DNA of 8,489 bases from Bacteroidales bacterium (GTDB lineage: Bacteria; Bacteroidota; Bacteroidia; Bacteroidales; UBA4417). The position numbers were made by a program, and so were the translations under genes. Below, piece after piece: positions 6,983-8,489 of the stretch. The stretch lies in NCBI GenBank assembly GCA_025350385.1, contig JANXXZ010000005.1, positions 1 through 8,489 on the forward strand, in the 5' to 3' direction. The notes under the pieces are model-generated. The model saw nothing but the letters and a program-made list of their open reading frames with translations, was not told the origin of the DNA and did no database searches. Within the stretch, counting starts at the first letter, position 1; every line of letters begins with the position of its first letter.

Positions 6983-7894
6983 ATGGCCTTTTGCAGCAAT
7001 TGCGGTACCCCTATGAAAGAAGGGGCCGTTTTCTGCCACGAATGTGGCACAAAAAATCCCCTGAACACTACACTACCACCGGTGGTGGCAGCGTCCCAGC
7101 CTGTTCAGGCAGCTCCTCCTGAAATAAAACAACCCGCCTACCAGGCTCCTCCTCCGGTCGAGCCTCCTCCACCTATGCCACAGGCCGCGCCTCAGCCACA
7201 GGTTCATTTCGGACCGTTAAAATTTGAGGTAGTGGAGAAAGAAATGCTCAAATTCGTAAAAGTTGAACTGGATAACAGTGCGCTTCGTTACGAATCGGGT
7301 GGCATGTATTATATGCAGGGAAATCTCGAACTGGAGGCAAATATTCCCACTGCCGGAGGTTTCCTGAAATCCATGGTTACGAAAGAACATGCAGTGAAAC
7401 CATTAATCCGCGGAACCGGAACAGTCTGGCTGGAACCGGCCTTCGGTGAATTCACCATCGTGGATTTAAAGGGTGAAGAGTGGATACTGGACAAAGGAGC
7501 TTATTTTGCTTCCGAAATGAATGTGGAAATTGGTTCCTTCACCAATAAGTCACTCTCGGGTTTGTTTTCGGGAGAGGGATTTTTCCAGACAAAGGTTTCC
7601 GGGTTTGGGAAAGTGGTTATTTATTCGAACGGTCCTCTTGAAATGGTGGAACTGAACAATGGTAAATTAGTTGTGGACGGATCATTTGCAGTAGCACGCC
7701 AGGCTTCGGTACAACTGAGTGTAGCCAGAGCCAGTAAAGGTATTTTTGGATCTATGATATCAGGTGAAGGTATAGTCAACACTTTCACCGGGACCGGAAA
7801 AATACTCATCGCTCCTGCAGCCAACCGTTATGTTACCATGATCAATTACCTTTCAAGCATTCATCACCGGGTTATGCAGATTAAAAACTCATAG
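6983..7894 (+). CDS. Zinc ribbon plus AIM24 (DUF124) family protein
   Basis: A 303-residue protein. The zinc ribbon (C4, C7, C18, C21) is followed by a Pro/Ala/Gln-rich linker (about 28-72) with several PPP and PPPP runs, then an AIM24 domain (about 79-285). This is a long beta-rich region with typical family features: KVELDNSALRYESGGMYY near its start, the segment SLSGLFSGEGFF, and the repeat-like FGSMISGEGIVNTFTGTGKI near its end. Yeast Aim24 is mitochondrial and needed for organisation of inner-membrane complexes; bacterial members are uncharacterised, and the fold is, as I recall, TRAP-like and oligomeric. No transmembrane helix is obvious, unlike the upstream neighbours. A spacer of 160 bases separates it from the previous gene, with no clear promoter, and it is followed by a strong terminator. 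Confidence 0.92.
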   Translation: MAFCSNCGTPMKEGAVFCHECGTKNPLNTTLPPVVAASQPVQAAPPEIKQPAYQAPPPVEPPPPMPQAAPQPQVHFGPLKFEVVEKEMLKFVKVELDNSALRYESGGMYYMQGNLELEANIPTAGGFLKSMVTKEHAVKPLIRGTGTVWLEPAFGEFTIVDLKGEEWILDKGAYFASEMNVEIGSFTNKSLSGLFSGEGFFQTKVSGFGKVVIYSNGPLEMVELNNGKLVVDGSFAVARQASVQLSVARASKGIFGSMISGEGIVNTFTGTGKILIAPAANRYVTMINYLSSIHHRVMQIKNS

Positions 7895-7908
7895 CAAACC
7901 AGGCATAT

Positions 7909-7950
7909 AAAAAAGAGCTGCCCTCCTCTGATGGAAGACAGCTCTTTTTT
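7909..7950. terminator. Bidirectional Rho-independent terminator between convergent genes
   Basis: AAAAAAGAGCTG (7909-7920) pairs perfectly with CAGCTCTTTTTT (7939-7950), giving a 12-bp stem around an 18-base loop. The top strand ends in a T run (7944-7951), and the A run at the left end supplies a U tract for transcription from the minus strand. It lies 14 bases after the AIM24 stop on the plus strand and 13 bases after the UbiA-family stop on the minus strand, so one hairpin probably ends both transcripts. Confidence 0.92.
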
Positions 7951-7963
7951 TATTTAAGAGCAC

Positions 7964-8489
7964 TCAGAGAATCTGGAGCATACCCAGTTTAAAAAATACA
8001 ACATCTACAATCAATCCCAGCAGGAATAACAATCCAAACCTGCGGTTGTAAATGAATGCATGCGAAACCAGGTAGAGGGGCCAGCCTTCACCATCAGCAC
8101 CTTTGGGTTTAACTTTTGGCCGCGGTTTCAGGAAAACCTTAACGGTAGTAAATAACATCGGTACAGCCAGTAAAACGATAAGCATGGCAGGGCCGAGTTT
8201 TCCGCTTGCCACAAGGGCAAATACAAAAGCGTATTGCAGAATCCATAAGGCAATGGTGCTGTATCTTGCCGCTTTCTGCCCGATGATCACAGGAAGTGTA
8301 TAAATTTTCTTGGCTTTGTCTTCCAGCAGTTTATCCGTATGCTTGCCAAAAAGCACGGTAGTTGGGCCTAACGCATAAACCAGGCTCACCAATACCACCC
8401 AGTTGTCCCAATGACCACCGGAAACAACAAAATAGGTACCTCCGACCATCAAAGGCCCCCATACGAGAATCACAGAGGGTTCTCCCAGC
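7964..8489 (-). CDS. UbiA-family prenyltransferase, N-terminal part missing (window edge)
   Basis: Integral membrane enzyme of the family that transfers an isoprenoid chain to an aromatic or other acceptor, as in quinone biosynthesis. The frame is open to the right edge, so the start lies beyond it; 174 C-terminal residues are visible. The visible part begins LGEPSVILVWGPLMVGGTY, matching the GE...FGPLMVLGTYY pattern of MenA-like and UbiA-like proteins. The second Asp-rich site lies in KHTDKLLEDKAKKIYTLPV, with D52 and D57 of the visible fragment, between the second and third of about five hydrophobic helices. The first Asp-rich motif (NDxxD type) is off the window. The acceptor cannot be told from this fragment. 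MenA, a lipid-ether or tocopherol-type enzyme, or an uncharacterised member are all possible, and the HTDK variant argues for caution in calling menA. The gene converges on the AIM24 gene. Confidence 0.88.
   Translation of the reverse strand, partial: LGEPSVILVWGPLMVGGTYFVVSGGHWDNWVVLVSLVYALGPTTVLFGKHTDKLLEDKAKKIYTLPVIIGQKAARYSTIALWILQYAFVFALVASGKLGPAMLIVLLAVPMLFTTVKVFLKPRPKVKPKGADGEGWPLYLVSHAFIYNRRFGLLFLLGLIVDVVFFKLGMLQIL

Overview
The window looks like an ordinary chromosomal stretch from a member of the Bacteroidota, probably an environmental Bacteroidales-like organism. The evidence is two promoters of the Bacteroidota form (TTG or TTTG, 19-20 bases, then TATATTTG), starts without convincing Shine-Dalgarno sequences, AT-rich leaders, and the protein families present (GYF_2 plus CD225, DUF2752, zinc ribbon plus Yip1, zinc ribbon plus AIM24). 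No plasmid, phage, CRISPR, transposase, tRNA or rRNA signal was seen.

Layout. (1) 2-1255, plus strand: the 3' part of a tandem ATPase of a di/oligopeptide-type ABC importer, cut by the left edge. (2) 1254-1415: a compound low-complexity spacer, with a purine-rich heptamer array starting inside the stop codon, then a TCGCC-type octamer array. (3) 1472-3661: ribonuclease R, complete. (4) 3662-3709: a purine-rich octamer array directly after the rnr stop, partly the inverse complement of the array before rnr. (5) 3832-7894: five consecutive plus-strand genes for small modular proteins: GYF_2/CD225, DUF2752 (overlapping the previous gene by 35 bases), zinc ribbon/Yip1, zinc ribbon/one membrane helix/exported domain, and zinc ribbon/AIM24. 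(6) 7909-7950: a 12-bp intrinsic terminator that can work in both directions, between convergent genes. (7) 7964-8489, minus strand: the C-terminal part of a UbiA-family prenyltransferase, cut by the right edge.

The most interesting part is the 3832-7894 block. Four of its five proteins have the same plan: a small soluble N-terminal module (GYF_2 or a CxxC-x10-CxxC zinc ribbon), a proline-rich linker, then a membrane-embedded or assembly domain. The fifth, DUF2752, is a small membrane protein with its own cysteine motif. Several of these families have eukaryotic relatives linked to membranes or trafficking (CD225/IFITM, Yip1, AIM24). A shared role at the membrane is an inference; the sequence shows only the shared architecture and co-location. 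There is no gene-free stretch over 300 bases.
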